Below, piece by piece: positions 9,030 to 18,357 of a stretch of 64,000 nucleotides of DNA. The stretch is from Cryobacterium algoricola (GTDB taxonomy: Bacteria; Actinomycetota; Actinomycetes; Actinomycetales; Microbacteriaceae). The stretch lies in contig NZ_SOFG01000011.1 in NCBI RefSeq assembly GCF_004402485.1, forward strand, positions 372,001 through 436,000, read 5' to 3'. The notes under the pieces were generated by a model. It did not search any database. It worked only from the letters and a program-made list of their open reading frames with translations, and was not told where the DNA came from. The translations under genes and the position numbers were made by a program. Every line of letters begins with the position of its first letter. Position 1 is the first letter of the stretch.

Positions 9030-11186
9030 TCACAGCATACAGCTGACGCAACCGTCAACCTCGGTCCCTTCGAGGGCCATCTGGCGCAGACGGATGTAGT
9101 AGATGGTCTTGATGCCCTTGCGCCACGCGTAGATCTGCGCCTTGTTGATGTCGCGGGTCGTCGCGGTGTCCTTGAAGAAGAGCGTGAGCGAGAGGCCCTG
9201 GTCGACGTGCTGCGTTGCCGCGGCGTAGGTGTCGATGATCTTCTCGGCGCCGATCTCGTAGGCGTCCTGGTAGAAGTCCAGGTTGTCGTTCGTCATGAAC
9301 GGCGCCGGGTAGTAGACGCGGCCGAGCTTGCCTTCCTTGCGGATCTCGATCTTGGAGGCGATCGGGTGGATCGACGAGGTCGAGTTGTTGATGTAGGAGA
9401 TCGACCCGGTCGGCGGAACGGCCTGCAGGTTCTGGTTGTAGATGCCGTGCTCCATGACGGATGCCTTCAGCTCGGCCCAGTCGGCCTGGGTCGGAATGCG
9501 CACCCCGGCATTCTCGAAGAGCTCGGCGCCGCGAATGGTGGCCGGGACCCACGCCTGGTCGGTGTACTTGTCGAAGAACGTGCCGGAGGCATACGTCGAG
9601 TCCTCGAAGCCGGCGAACGCGTGGCCGCGCTCGATGGCGAGGGTGTTCGAGGCGCGGAGGGCGTGGAACAGCACCGTGTAGAAGTAGATGTTCGTGAAGT
9701 CGATCGCTTCTTCGCTGCCGTAGTACACCCGCTCGCGGGCGAGGTAGCCGTGCAGGTTCATCTGGCCGAGGCCGATCGCGTGCGACTTGTCGTTGCCGTC
9801 TTCGATCGAGCGCACCGAGGTGATGTGGCTCTGCTCGGAGACCGAGTTGAGGCCGCGGATCGCGGTTTCGACGGTCTTGCCGAAGTCGGGCGAGTCCATC
9901 GACAGGGCGATGTTCATCGACCCGAGGTTGCAGGAGATGTCCTTGCCGATGGTGTCGTAGGACAGGTCTTCGTTGTACGTGGTCGGGGTGTTGACCTGGA
10001 GGATCTCCGAGCACAGGTTCGACATGTTGATGCGGCCCTTGATGGGGTTCGCCGCGTTGACGGTGTCCTCGAACATGATGTACGGGTAGCCGGACTCGAA
10101 CTGGATCTCCGCGAGGGTCTGGAAGAAGTCGCGCGCCTTCATCTTGGACTTCTTGATCCGCGGGTCGTCGACCATCTCGTGGTACTTCTCGCTCACGGAG
10201 ATGTCCGCGAAGGGCACGCCGTAGACGCGCTCGACGTCGTACGGCGAGAACAGGTACATGTCCTCGTCCTTCTTGGCGAGCTCGAAGGTGATGTCGGGGA
10301 TGACGACGCCGAGCGACAGGGTCTTGATCCGCACCTTCTCGTCGGCGTTCTCACGCTTGGTGTCGAGGAAGCGCATGATGTCGGGGTGGTGCGCGTGCAG
10401 GTACACGGCGCCGGCACCCTGGCGGGCACCGAGCTGGTTCGCGTAGCTGAAGGAGTCTTCGAGGAGCTTCATCACGGGGATGATGCCGCTCGACTGGTTC
10501 TCGATCTGCTTGATCGGGGCGCCGGACTCACGGATGTTGCTGAGCAGGAGGGCGACGCCGCCGCCGCGCTTGGAGAGCTGGAGCGAGGAGTTGATGCCGC
10601 GGGCGATCGACTCCATGTTGTCTTCGATGCGGAGCAGGAAGCAGGAGACGAGCTCGCCGCGCTGCGCCTTGCCCGAGTTCAGGAACGTCGGCGTCGCGGG
10701 CTGGAAACGGCCGGCGATGATCTCCTCGACGAGTCCGATCGCGAGCTTCTCGTCGCCCTGGGCGAGACCGAGGGCGGTCATGACGACGCGGTCCTCGAAG
10801 CGCTCGAGGTAGCGGTTGCCGTCGAAGGTCTTGAGCGTGTACGACGTGTAGTACTTGAAGGCGCCGAGGAAGGTCTGGAAGCGGAACTTCTTCGAGTACG
10901 CGAGGTCGTTGAGGCTCGTGATGAAGTCGAAGGAATACTGGTCGATCACGGCCTGCTCGTAGTACTCCTTCTCGACCAGGTAGTCGAGGCGCTCCCGGAG
11001 GGAGTGGAAGAACACCGTGTTCTGGTTGACATGCTGCAGGAAGAACTCCCGGGCCGCCTCCCTGTCCTTATCGAACTGGATTTCCCCGTTCGGCCCATAG
11101 AGGTTGAGCATGGCGTTGAGGGAGTGATAGTCCATCGCGAGCGCGACCTGCGCGTGCGGGGCTACTTTCACGGCTGTTGCTTCCAA
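9030..11186 (-). CDS. nrdE: Class Ib ribonucleotide reductase alpha subunit
   Basis: Catalytic subunit of 718 residues. It reduces ribonucleoside diphosphates using the NrdF radical and electrons from NrdH. Visible family features are [12 protein letters not shown] near the N-terminus, [52 protein letters not shown] and [18 protein letters not shown]. The C-terminal CVSC shuttle pair is four residues from the end (GCVSCML). As a class Ib enzyme it lacks the long N-terminal ATP cone. The start overlaps the end of nrdI by 19 bp, indicating translational coupling. Confidence 0.96.
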   Translation of the reverse strand: MEATAVKVAPHAQVALAMDYHSLNAMLNLYGPNGEIQFDKDREAAREFFLQHVNQNTVFFHSLRERLDYLVEKEYYEQAVIDQYSFDFITSLNDLAYSKKFRFQTFLGAFKYYTSYTLKTFDGNRYLERFEDRVVMTALGLAQGDEKLAIGLVEEIIAGRFQPATPTFLNSGKAQRGELVSCFLLRIEDNMESIARGINSSLQLSKRGGGVALLLSNIRESGAPIKQIENQSSGIIPVMKLLEDSFSYANQLGARQGAGAVYLHAHHPDIMRFLDTKRENADEKVRIKTLSLGVVIPDITFELAKKDEDMYLFSPYDVERVYGVPFADISVSEKYHEMVDDPRIKKSKMKARDFFQTLAEIQFESGYPYIMFEDTVNAANPIKGRINMSNLCSEILQVNTPTTYNEDLSYDTIGKDISCNLGSMNIALSMDSPDFGKTVETAIRGLNSVSEQSHITSVRSIEDGNDKSHAIGLGQMNLHGYLARERVYYGSEEAIDFTNIYFYTVLFHALRASNTLAIERGHAFAGFEDSTYASGTFFDKYTDQAWVPATIRGAELFENAGVRIPTQADWAELKASVMEHGIYNQNLQAVPPTGSISYINNSTSSIHPIASKIEIRKEGKLGRVYYPAPFMTNDNLDFYQDAYEIGAEKIIDTYAAATQHVDQGLSLTLFFKDTATTRDINKAQIYAWRKGIKTIYYIRLRQMALEGTEVDGCVSCML

Positions 11187-11572
11187 AATGTTTCCAATCC
11201 GTCGTGAACGATGCGTACATCATCCGGAGTTCCCAATACTTCAAATCGATACATATGCGGCACGTTGCACTTGGCCGCGATGATGTCCCCCGCGATGCAG
11301 AATGCCGTGCCGAAGTTCATGTTGCCCGCGCCGATCACGCCACGGATGAGCGAACGGTTGTGCTCGTCGTTCAGGAAGCGGATGACCTGCTTCGGCACCG
11401 CTCCCCTGGCTTCGCCGCCGCCATAGGTCGGCACGACGAGCACATAGGGCTCGGTCGCCTTCAGCGGCTCGTCGCGGGCGTGCAACGGGATGCGCGCGGC
11501 CGGCCGGCCGAGTTTCTCCACGAACCTCTGGGTGTTCCCCGAGGTGCTGGAGAAATAGACGATCTCAGCCAT
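11168..11572 (-). CDS. nrdI: Flavodoxin-like NrdI
   Basis: Small flavoprotein of 134 residues that activates the NrdF metal centre. The FMN-phosphate loop [12 protein letters not shown] is at residues 6-17 and the second flavin loop is [28 protein letters not shown] and the cysteine-containing [22 protein letters not shown] are typical of the family. It is the second gene of the operon, 54 bp after nrdH and overlapping nrdE. Confidence 0.95.
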   Translation of the reverse strand: MAEIVYFSSTSGNTQRFVEKLGRPAARIPLHARDEPLKATEPYVLVVPTYGGGEARGAVPKQVIRFLNDEHNRSLIRGVIGAGNMNFGTAFCIAGDIIAAKCNVPHMYRFEVLGTPDDVRIVHDGLETFWKQQP

Positions 11573-11626
11573 TGGATGCCGGCTTCACTCTCGAACCGCT
11601 CGCTTCAGTCCCGTACCGCAGACCGC

Positions 11627-11860
11627 TCAGGCGAGGCGCGCGGCGAGTTCGTTGATCTTGTCCGGGCGGAAGCCGGACCAGTGGTCCTCGTCGGTGATGA
11701 CGACCGGCGCCTGGAGGTAACCGAGCGCCTTGACGGCCTCGAGGGCGTTCTCGTCGACGGAGAGGTCGAGCACTTCGTACTCGATGCCTTTGTTGTCGAG
11801 GGCCCGGTAGGTGGCTGTGCACTGGACACAGGAGGGCTTGGTGTAGACCGTGATTGCCAT
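11627..11860 (-). CDS. nrdH: Glutaredoxin-like protein NrdH
   Basis: Redox protein of 77 residues that reduces NrdE. It has a glutaredoxin-like sequence but is used by thioredoxin reductase in this family. The active site is Cys11-Val-Gln-Cys14 (KPSCVQCTAT), and the C-terminal WSGFRPDKINEL is the NrdH signature. GAAAGG lies upstream of the ATG. First gene of nrdHIEF, so the control sites at 11979-12159 act on its promoter. Confidence 0.96.
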   Translation of the reverse strand: MAITVYTKPSCVQCTATYRALDNKGIEYEVLDLSVDENALEAVKALGYLQAPVVITDEDHWSGFRPDKINELAARLA

Positions 11861-11978
11861 CTGGAAGGCCTTTCGTGTGATTCAGAAGTGAGTGCGCCAG
11901 TACGACTGCGCAAGTGCGATGCGGTCCTGCGAAACGCGGGATGTCACGTGTGTTGCGGCGTTGCTGTGCTGGAGGTCA

Positions 11979-12026
11979 ATACTACATGTAGTGCCACCGA
12001 ATGGGAATGGCCACTACATGCGGTAA
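11979..12026. promoter_or_regulatory. Tandem NrdR-type boxes upstream of nrdH
   Basis: ACTACATGTAGT at 11981-11992 is a perfect 12-bp palindrome. A second, partly symmetric copy ACTACATGCGGT lies at 12013-12024. The 32-bp offset is three helical turns, the standard arrangement of NrdR box pairs. NrdR represses ribonucleotide reductase genes in response to ATP/dATP. Confidence 0.8.
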
Positions 12027-12039
12027 TTACAATTATGTA

Positions 12040-12069
12040 GTTATCCACCGACATTCGTGATGTTGTCAA
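12040..12069 (-). promoter_or_regulatory. Candidate nrdHIEF promoter
   Basis: On the minus strand TTGACA (12069-12064), an 18-bp spacer and GATAAC (12045-12040) match the housekeeping consensus. The NrdR boxes would then lie just downstream of the start site, and a DnaA box overlaps the -10. Other -10 choices in the AT-rich stretch 12025-12045 are possible. Confidence 0.5.
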
Positions 12070-12159
12070 CAGGCCCGCCCATCCGGAGGCCCGTTTTCTC
12101 GCGGAATCCGCCCGGTTATCCACATCCTGGAGAAACAGCATCCGCACCTCTGTGGATAA
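12041..12159. promoter_or_regulatory. Three DnaA boxes upstream of nrdHIEF
   Basis: TTATCCACC at 12041-12049 differs from consensus at one base. TTATCCACA at 12116-12124 is a perfect DnaA box. TGTGGATAA at 12151-12159 is a perfect box in reverse orientation. All three lie between the nrd promoter and the end of the AbiEi-like gene. Confidence 0.7.
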
Positions 12160-12160
12160 C

Positions 12161-13165
12161 TCAGCACGGGCGTGTCGCCGCCCGCGGTACCTCGTGTTCT
12201 ACGAGGAATTCGAAAAACCGCCGGGGAGACTCGACCAGATCCCAGTCCCAGCGCATGAAACTGTCCGAGTGTTCCCGAAGTGCGTCCTCGCGCTTCTTCT
12301 CCTGCAGGACGACCTCGGCCGGATCGCGTCCCGCCAGGATTCGCCCCCTGGTGTATTTCTGGTGCCCGTCGAATTCGCCGATCTTCCGGACGGTTCTCCA
12401 GTAGAAGTCGACCCAGTAGTTGTGCCCCCGGACATTCGGAAAGCCCACCTGCAACTCCGGCACGACGAAGCCCAGCTCGAACAGGCGCACCCGGCTGAGC
12501 GACTCGCCCCCATTCGCCGACAGAGGATTGGCAAAATCGATCGCCGCCTCGGCCTGGCGAAATCCACGCCGGGGATTCACAAGCGCCAGCTCGGTGAGCA
12601 GGTCGTCCTTGGTGATTGCCCTGGCCCCCGAGCGCCCGAGAAACGCATCGTCAGCGGCCCGCACTTGTTCCACCCGGAGGGCATGGTCGATCATGACCAC
12701 GGCCGTCAGGAAATTCGTTCCCGCGGCGACGTCGACGAGGGTGCGAACGAGGGATGTCGCGGTGTATCCGGCCACCTCGACAGTGGAGGGCGCGGGCGCT
12801 CCGCGATGCGCTGTCAGGAAGCGGGCATGGCTCCCACCGGTTGCTTCCGGATCGAGGGCATGCACCTCGCGCGGCCAGAGGCCGATGTACGGGAGGCCGT
12901 GCAGCGCGGCTGCGGAGATGTGCGAGAGGACAAGGGGCCGGGTGGCGCACGCGGCAGAAGCACGAACGAACAGCCGGTACCGGTCATCGGGGTCCGACTC
13001 CCGCCAGAGCGTCCCCCAGACGAACATTCCCCGCCGAATGCGAACCAGCGTGCCGTCTCTGAGCAGCGCATCGATCGCCGTGGAATTGAGGCCAGCGGCG
13101 TTGAGGGCCCCGGTGGGAATCAGCTCACGGTAGCGGGCGGCGAGGGTGTCGAGGCGAGTTGTCAT
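12161..13165 (-). CDS. AbiEi-like winged-helix plus DUF559 (Vsr-like nuclease) protein
   Basis: Protein of 334 residues from the ATG at 13165. The N-terminal third (RYRELIPTGALNAAGLNSTAIDALLRDGTLVRIRRGMFVWG) resembles the AbiEi antitoxin winged helix. The C-terminus has a DUF559/very-short-patch-repair-like core: WVDFYWRTVRKIGEFDGHQKY, then LQEKKREDALRE and RWDWDLV, giving Asp, Glu and Lys in PD-(D/E)XK-like positions. No AbiEii toxin gene is next to it, so it is not a normal type IV toxin-antitoxin pair. Related solitary proteins are common in actinobacteria and their role is unknown. The frame upstream of 13165 reads into the repeat array and is not coding. Confidence 0.7.
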   Translation of the reverse strand: MTTRLDTLAARYRELIPTGALNAAGLNSTAIDALLRDGTLVRIRRGMFVWGTLWRESDPDDRYRLFVRASAACATRPLVLSHISAAALHGLPYIGLWPREVHALDPEATGGSHARFLTAHRGAPAPSTVEVAGYTATSLVRTLVDVAAGTNFLTAVVMIDHALRVEQVRAADDAFLGRSGARAITKDDLLTELALVNPRRGFRQAEAAIDFANPLSANGGESLSRVRLFELGFVVPELQVGFPNVRGHNYWVDFYWRTVRKIGEFDGHQKYTRGRILAGRDPAEVVLQEKKREDALREHSDSFMRWDWDLVESPRRFFEFLVEHEVPRAATRPC

Positions 13166-13259
13166 CGCCCGAGTTTCGGCGGTACCGCCCAGGCCCGCTC
13201 GGCTGCCGCGACTCCTGTGGACAGTGGCCGCCGCATCCGCCCCGTTGAGGACCCGCCAC

Positions 13260-13549
13260 CTCGGGGCGCGCACTACGACTCGCGGCGCGTTCCACGCCTC
13301 GGGGCGCGCCTTACGTCTCGCGGCGCGCACTACGAGTCGCGGCGCGCCGAGGAGCGCTCGCCCCGAGACGAAACCACCGCCCCGAACGTCCGCCCCGACC
13401 ACACCACGCGCGCGCTACGTTTCGGGGCGCGCACTACGCCTCGCGGTGCACTCCAAGTCTCGCGGCGCGTGTTACGCGTCGCGGCGCGCTCCACGCCTCG
13501 GGGCGCGGCGAGGAGCGCTCGCCCCGAGACGCAACCACCGCCCCGAGCG
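13260..13549. repeat. GC-rich 19-bp tandem repeat array in two blocks
   Basis: Unit about YTCGSGGCGCGYNYYACGH, 19 bp. Copies start at 13260, 13279, 13298, 13317, 13336 (block 1) and 13421, 13440, 13459, 13478, 13497 (block 2). Each block ends in the same tail containing GAGGAGCGCTCGCCCCGAG (13349 and 13510, 161 bp apart), which is partly the reverse complement of the unit and can fold back. The array fills most of the 414-bp gap between the AbiEi-like gene and a LacI gene. Confidence 0.85.
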
Positions 13550-13579
13550 AATGCACGGGCGTGTCGCCACCTGGAACGG

Positions 13580-14614
13580 CTAGGCGCGCGGGGCCGTCGA
13601 CTCCCGGACGATGAGCTCCGGCACCGAGCTCGGCAGGTCCGGAGCCTCCTCGTCTTCGAGGACGGCGAGGAGGGTGCTCAGGATGTTGCGGCCGAGCTCG
13701 TCGAAGTCCTGGCGCATGGTCGTCAGTGTCGGGGAGAAGAAGGCGGCCTCGGGGATGTCGTCGAACCCGATGACGCTCACGCGATCCGGCACGGCGAGTC
13801 CGTTGCGGACGAGGGCGTGGATCAGGCCGAGCGCCATCTGGTCGTTGCCGGCGAACACCGCGGTGAAGTCGCCATGCGAGCCCGATTCGATCAGGTCGGC
13901 ACCGAGGCGGTACCCGCTCGCCGGCGACCAGTCGCCGATCAGCGGTTCCCGCGCGATGAGGCCGCGGTCGCCGAGTTCGTCACGCCACCCCCTGGCCCGT
14001 TCGATCGCGTCGACGGAGTCGGCCGGTCCGGCGAGGTGCACGATGTTGGTGTGGCCGAGCTCGGCGAGGTGCGCGACGGCGATCCGCGCGCCGCGGTAGT
14101 TGTCGACGCCGACCCGATGGAATCCGCCGCGGCCGCTCGACTCCACCGCGATGAGGGGAACCCCGAGTTCGATGCCCCTGACGGCCTCGAGGGCGCTGCG
14201 GTGGGCTGCGATCAGCACGATCGCCTCGACGTTCTGACGCAGCAGGAGTTCGACGGCCGAACGCAACGACTCCGGGTCCGACTCGAGCATGCTCGCCATG
14301 CTCACCGCGTACCGGGCGTCCCGCGCCGCCTCGTTGAACCGGAGGACGGTGCTCGAGGGTCCGTAGTCCGGGCCGCCCGTGGTGATCAGGCCGATCGTGC
14401 GGGACCGGCGGGTGACGAGAGCGCGCGCGGCAGGCGACGGCCGGTAACGGAGCTGCTTGATCGCGTTCTCGACCCGTTCCCGCGTCGCGGGGCGCACGTT
14501 GGGGAGGTCATTGAGCACCCGGGAGACCGTCTGGTGCGATACCCCCGCCAGCCGCGCGACGTCGAAGATGTTGGCGACGCGCGCCTTCTCATCGTCCTTG
14601 CTCACCAGGCTCAT
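13580..14614 (-). CDS. LacI-family regulator of the ytfQRT-yjfF operon
   Basis: Repressor of 344 residues. ATG at 14614 has GGTGGGAG upstream. The DNA-binding helix pair is IFDVARLAGVSHQTVSRVLNDLP (about residues 15-37), and the ligand domain includes TIGLITTGGPDYGPSS, VFAGNDQMALGLIHAL and SVIGFDDIPEAAFFSP. It lies 92 bp downstream of yjfF on the same strand, so it is probably the last gene of that sugar operon. The palindromes TGTTAGCGCTCACA and TGTGAGCGCTCATA before ytfQ fit a SHQTV recognition helix. Confidence 0.88.
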   Translation of the reverse strand: MSLVSKDDEKARVANIFDVARLAGVSHQTVSRVLNDLPNVRPATRERVENAIKQLRYRPSPAARALVTRRSRTIGLITTGGPDYGPSSTVLRFNEAARDARYAVSMASMLESDPESLRSAVELLLRQNVEAIVLIAAHRSALEAVRGIELGVPLIAVESSGRGGFHRVGVDNYRGARIAVAHLAELGHTNIVHLAGPADSVDAIERARGWRDELGDRGLIAREPLIGDWSPASGYRLGADLIESGSHGDFTAVFAGNDQMALGLIHALVRNGLAVPDRVSVIGFDDIPEAAFFSPTLTTMRQDFDELGRNILSTLLAVLEDEEAPDLPSSVPELIVRESTAPRA

Positions 14615-14706
14615 TGGCTCCCACCGATGCGCAACGCATCGTCTCTCTGTCCCCTTATTCTGGCTCACGCACGGGTGCCGTGACCGACACGCTCGCGCCG
14701 GACGCG

Positions 14707-15723
14707 CTACCGGCGGCGTGCCGTGAGGACCTTCTGCAGGACGATGAAGACGAGGAGGAGCCCGCCGATGAAGATCCGGGTCCACCACGAGCTGAGGGTG
14801 CCTTCGAAGGTGATGATCGTCTGGATCGTCCCGAGCACGAGCACTCCGAGTACGGAGCCGAGCACGAATCCGTACCCGCCCGTGAGCAGGGTTCCGCCGA
14901 TCACGACCGCGGCGATCGCGTCGAGTTCGGTGCCGACCGCCGTGAGGCTGTATCCCGACAGCGTATAGAAGGTGAAGAGTACCCCGGCAAGCCCGGAACA
15001 GAATCCGCTGATCACGTAAACGAGGACCTTGGTCCGAGCGACGGGCAGTCCCATCAGCATGCCGGACTGCTCCCCGCCGCCGATCGCGTAGACGGTGCGA
15101 CCCAGGCGCGAGTAATGCAGCACGAGGAACGCGACCAGGACCACGAGCAGGGCGATCACGACGCTGGCCGTGATGCTCATGCGCCCACCGAGCGAGATCC
15201 TGGTCTGCGCGAGGCTGACGAAGACCGGATCCGTGATCGAGATCGAGTCCTTGCTGATCACGTAGCAGAGCCCCCTGGCCAGGAACATCGCGGCGAGGGT
15301 CGCGATGAACGGCTGGATCTTGAAGACGTGGATCATGAGCCCGACCAGCAGGCCGAGCACGGATGTCAGCACGAGGATGAGCGGGATCACGACCGAGGCC
15401 GACCACCCGGACTGGAGCAGGCTCGCGGCGATCATCGTCGACAGGGCGAGGACGGCCCCGACTGACAGGTCGATGCCGCCGGTCAGGATCACGAACGTCA
15501 TCCCGACCGCCAACACGATCAGGTAGGCGTTGTCGACGAACAGGTTGAGGATCACGGGCCCGGAGACGAAGCCGCGATAGCGGCTCCCGCCGATCGCGAA
15601 GACGGCGATGAGCAGCACGAGGGTCACGAGCACGGGACCGTACTTCGGGCTCGTGAACGCGGACGAGACCCGGCCGAACAGCCGGCGACCCGCCACCGGC
15701 GCGGAGGAGGTGTCGATGCTCAT
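14707..15723 (-). CDS. yjfF: Sugar ABC permease, YjfF-like
   Basis: Second membrane subunit of the YtfQRT-YjfF importer, 338 residues with many hydrophobic segments. The CUT2 signature is TGGIDLSVGAVLALST, and [20 protein letters not shown] is typical of this branch. In E. coli this system imports galactofuranose; the same ligand here is inference from the YtfQ-like receptor. Its start overlaps the ytfT stop by ATGA (15720-15723). Confidence 0.88.
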   Translation of the reverse strand: MSIDTSSAPVAGRRLFGRVSSAFTSPKYGPVLVTLVLLIAVFAIGGSRYRGFVSGPVILNLFVDNAYLIVLAVGMTFVILTGGIDLSVGAVLALSTMIAASLLQSGWSASVVIPLILVLTSVLGLLVGLMIHVFKIQPFIATLAAMFLARGLCYVISKDSISITDPVFVSLAQTRISLGGRMSITASVVIALLVVLVAFLVLHYSRLGRTVYAIGGGEQSGMLMGLPVARTKVLVYVISGFCSGLAGVLFTFYTLSGYSLTAVGTELDAIAAVVIGGTLLTGGYGFVLGSVLGVLVLGTIQTIITFEGTLSSWWTRIFIGGLLLVFIVLQKVLTARRR

Positions 15724-16775
15724 GAGACGGACGCCCTTTCGGCGGTTCGGGTGCCAGGACGACCCCGGCCGAGCGACCGGCGCCAGCGGCCGAACGCGGC
15801 GTTCGTCGTCGGTGACTGCAGCAGGCAGACGGCCGTCACGACCGCGGCCTTGAAGACCATCGTCGCGATGGGCGGAATGCCGACCGTGTACACCGTTGTG
15901 ACGAGGGTCTGGATGACCAGGGCGCCGACGAGGGTGCCGAGGAGTGAATACCGGCCGCCCGCGAGGGAGGTTCCGCCGATCACGACCGCGAGGATCGCAT
16001 CCAGTTCGATGAAGAGGCCGGTGTTGTTCGCGTCGGCCGCCGTCTGGTTCGAGGTCAGGATGAGGCCGGCGATGGCGGCGGAGAAGGCCGAAAAGGTGTA
16101 CACGGTGATGAGGAGTCCCCGCGACCGGACTCCCGCCTGTCTGCTCGCCTCCGGATTGATTCCGACCGATTCGATCAGGAGCCCGAGCGCCGTACGCCGG
16201 GTGAGCAGGGCGGCCGCGGTGAAGATGACCACCGCGATGACGACGGAGACCGGGATGCCGAGGACGAAGCCGGACCCGATCACCTTGAACGGAGGACTGT
16301 TCACGGTGAGGATCTGGCCCTCGGTGATGAGCATCGCCGCCCCGCGCCCGGCGGTCATCAGGATCAGGGTCGCGATGATGGGCTGGATCCCGAGCACGGC
16401 GACCAGGAAACCGTTCCACAGGCCGAGCACGAGGGCGATCAGGAGCGCGACGATCACGGCGACCGCGACCGTGCCGATGCTGCCCGGCTCCGGGGAACCG
16501 AGAATGATCGAGCAGGCGACGGCCCCCGCGATCGCACACACGGCGCCCACGGAGAGGTCGATCCCCCGCGTCGCGATGACGAGCGTCATCCCGACCGCGA
16601 TGATGAGGGTCGGCGCGCCATTGCGGGCGATGTCGACGAGGCTTCCGAACAGGTGGCCGTTCTTGACCTCGAGGCTGAAGAACCCGGGAAAGGCCACCAG
16701 GTTGATGATGAACAGGACGAGCAGCATCACCACCGGCCAGAACAGCCGGCTCGAGAACATCCGGCTCGCGTTCAT
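15720..16775 (-). CDS. ytfT: Sugar ABC permease, YtfT-like
   Basis: Membrane subunit of 351 residues pairing with YjfF in a heterodimeric channel. Features are ATRGIDLSVGAVCAIAGAV, LGIQPIIATLILMTAGRG and ELDAILAVVIGGTSLAGGRYS. It overlaps ytfR by ATGA at its start and yjfF by ATGA at its end, so all three are translated in a coupled way. The C-terminal 30 residues are basic and cytoplasmic. Confidence 0.88.
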   Translation of the reverse strand: MNASRMFSSRLFWPVVMLLVLFIINLVAFPGFFSLEVKNGHLFGSLVDIARNGAPTLIIAVGMTLVIATRGIDLSVGAVCAIAGAVACSIILGSPEPGSIGTVAVAVIVALLIALVLGLWNGFLVAVLGIQPIIATLILMTAGRGAAMLITEGQILTVNSPPFKVIGSGFVLGIPVSVVIAVVIFTAAALLTRRTALGLLIESVGINPEASRQAGVRSRGLLITVYTFSAFSAAIAGLILTSNQTAADANNTGLFIELDAILAVVIGGTSLAGGRYSLLGTLVGALVIQTLVTTVYTVGIPPIATMVFKAAVVTAVCLLQSPTTNAAFGRWRRSLGRGRPGTRTAERASVS

Positions 16776-18322
16776 CGTGCCACCGCCGTCAGTTCGCCGT
16801 CGGCGATGATGGCCAGGAGGCTGTCGACAGTCAGGTCGTCGTTGACGATGTCGGCGACGAGCCTGCGATCCCGCATGATCGCGATCCTGCTGCTGAGGCG
16901 CAGGACTTCCTCGAGTTCCGCCGAGATGAACAGCACCGACATCCCGTTTTCGGCGAGGTTGACCACGAGCTTCTGGATCTCGGCCTTCGCACCCACGTCG
17001 ATGCCTCGGGTCGGCTCATCGAGGATCAGCAGCCGCGGCGCGACGGCGAGCCACCTCGCCAGCAACACCTTCTGCTGGTTGCCTCCCGAGAGATTCCTGA
17101 CGATGGCGTCCGGGTTGGCCGGCCGGATGTTCAGGGCCTGGATGTAGCTGACCGCGAGCTCGTCGCGGCGTTTCCGCGAGATCGGGTGGAACCAGCCGCG
17201 ATCGGCCTGCAGTGCGAGCACGATGTTGTCCCGCACGGTGAGGTCCTCGACGATGCCCTCCGCGCGCCGGTTCTCCGAGGAGTATGCGACACCCCGCGCG
17301 AGCGCGGAGCGCGGGGTCCGGAACCGGTGCGGCGTGCCGTCGATCACCAGTTCCCCGGAGTCCGGCCGGTCGATGCCCGAGAGGATCCGGGCGAGCTCGG
17401 TCCGCCCGGAGCCGAGGAGCCCGGCGAGCCCGACCACCTCGCCGGTGTAGACCCTGAGGTCGACCGGTGCGATGGATCCCTTGCGTCCGAGCGCCCTCGC
17501 GGCGAGAAGGGGCACCTCGTCGCCTTCCCCGCCTCCCGGTTCGACAATCCGTCGCTCGAGGGCGTCGAGGATCGCGAGTTCCTTCCCGATCATCTTCTGC
17601 ACGAGGTCGAGGCGCAGGATCTCGTCCGTGCGGTACTCGCCGACGAGTTTGCCGTTCCGCAGGACCGTGAGGCGGTCGGAGATCTCGTAGACCTGGTCGA
17701 GGAAATGGGAGACGAAGAGAATCGCGACGCCCTCGGCCTTCAGCTCGCGAATCACCCGGAAGAGTTCCGCGACCTCGTCGGCGTCGAGACTCGACGTCGG
17801 CTCATCGAGGATGAGGACCTTCGCGTGGACGTCGATGGCCCTGGCGATCGCGACGAGTTGCTGAACGGCGAGAGAGTGCGAACCGAGGAGGGAACCGGGG
17901 TCGATGTCGAGGTGCAACCCCCCGAGGAGTTCCAGCGCCCGGCGACGGGTGGCCCGCCAGTCGATGCCGCCGAACCGGCGCGGTTCGCGACCGAGCATGA
18001 TGTTCTCGGCGACACTCAGGTTTCCGAGCAGGTTGACCTCCTGGTACACCGTGCTGATCCCGGCGTTCTGGGCCTGCGCCGGGCCCGCGAACGACACCCG
18101 GCTGCCGGCCAGCAGGATCTCGCCGCTGTCGGTCGGGCCGCTGTCGATCTGATAGACGCCGGTGAGCGCCTTGATCAGGGTCGACTTGCCTGCACCGTTC
18201 TCCCCGAGCAGCGAGTGCACCTCCCCGGGGAACATTCGAAAGCTCACCTCGTCGAGTGCTTTGACGCCGGGGAACGAGATCGAGATGTTGGTCATCTCGA
18301 CGACGGGAACCTGTCCGTTCAT
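16772..18322 (-). CDS. ytfR: Sugar ABC ATP-binding protein, YtfR-like
   Basis: Duplicated ATPase of 516 residues, the normal size for CUT2 systems. The first half has Walker [11 protein letters not shown]-loop region STVYQEVNLLGNLS and Walker [13 protein letters not shown]. The second half has a degenerate Walker A GLLGSGRTE, signature [14 protein letters not shown] and [19 protein letters not shown]. It drives import through YtfT/YjfF. A 120-bp gap with a strong hairpin separates it from ytfQ. Confidence 0.92.
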   Translation of the reverse strand: MNGQVPVVEMTNISISFPGVKALDEVSFRMFPGEVHSLLGENGAGKSTLIKALTGVYQIDSGPTDSGEILLAGSRVSFAGPAQAQNAGISTVYQEVNLLGNLSVAENIMLGREPRRFGGIDWRATRRRALELLGGLHLDIDPGSLLGSHSLAVQQLVAIARAIDVHAKVLILDEPTSSLDADEVAELFRVIRELKAEGVAILFVSHFLDQVYEISDRLTVLRNGKLVGEYRTDEILRLDLVQKMIGKELAILDALERRIVEPGGGEGDEVPLLAARALGRKGSIAPVDLRVYTGEVVGLAGLLGSGRTELARILSGIDRPDSGELVIDGTPHRFRTPRSALARGVAYSSENRRAEGIVEDLTVRDNIVLALQADRGWFHPISRKRRDELAVSYIQALNIRPANPDAIVRNLSGGNQQKVLLARWLAVAPRLLILDEPTRGIDVGAKAEIQKLVVNLAENGMSVLFISAELEEVLRLSSRIAIMRDRRLVADIVNDDLTVDSLLAIIADGELTAVAR

Positions 18323-18357
18323 TCACGTACTCTCTTCATCGTCTTCTGCAAGCGGAT

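Noticed and set aside
9006-11207. 733-codon open frame opposite nrdE
   Set aside because: Antisense to the unmistakable nrdE gene; composition is the complement of NrdE codons.
12041-12159. Chromosomal replication origin
   Set aside because: Three DnaA boxes only, no dnaA/dnaN/gyrB neighbours and no long AT-rich unwinding region; regulation of nrd is more likely.
13166-13402. N-terminal extension of the AbiEi-like protein into the repeat array
   Set aside because: The extension is only translated repeats; the ATG at 13165 starts the conserved domain.
13260-13549. CRISPR array
   Set aside because: Units are 19 bp and directly adjacent with no unique spacers, and no cas gene is in the window.
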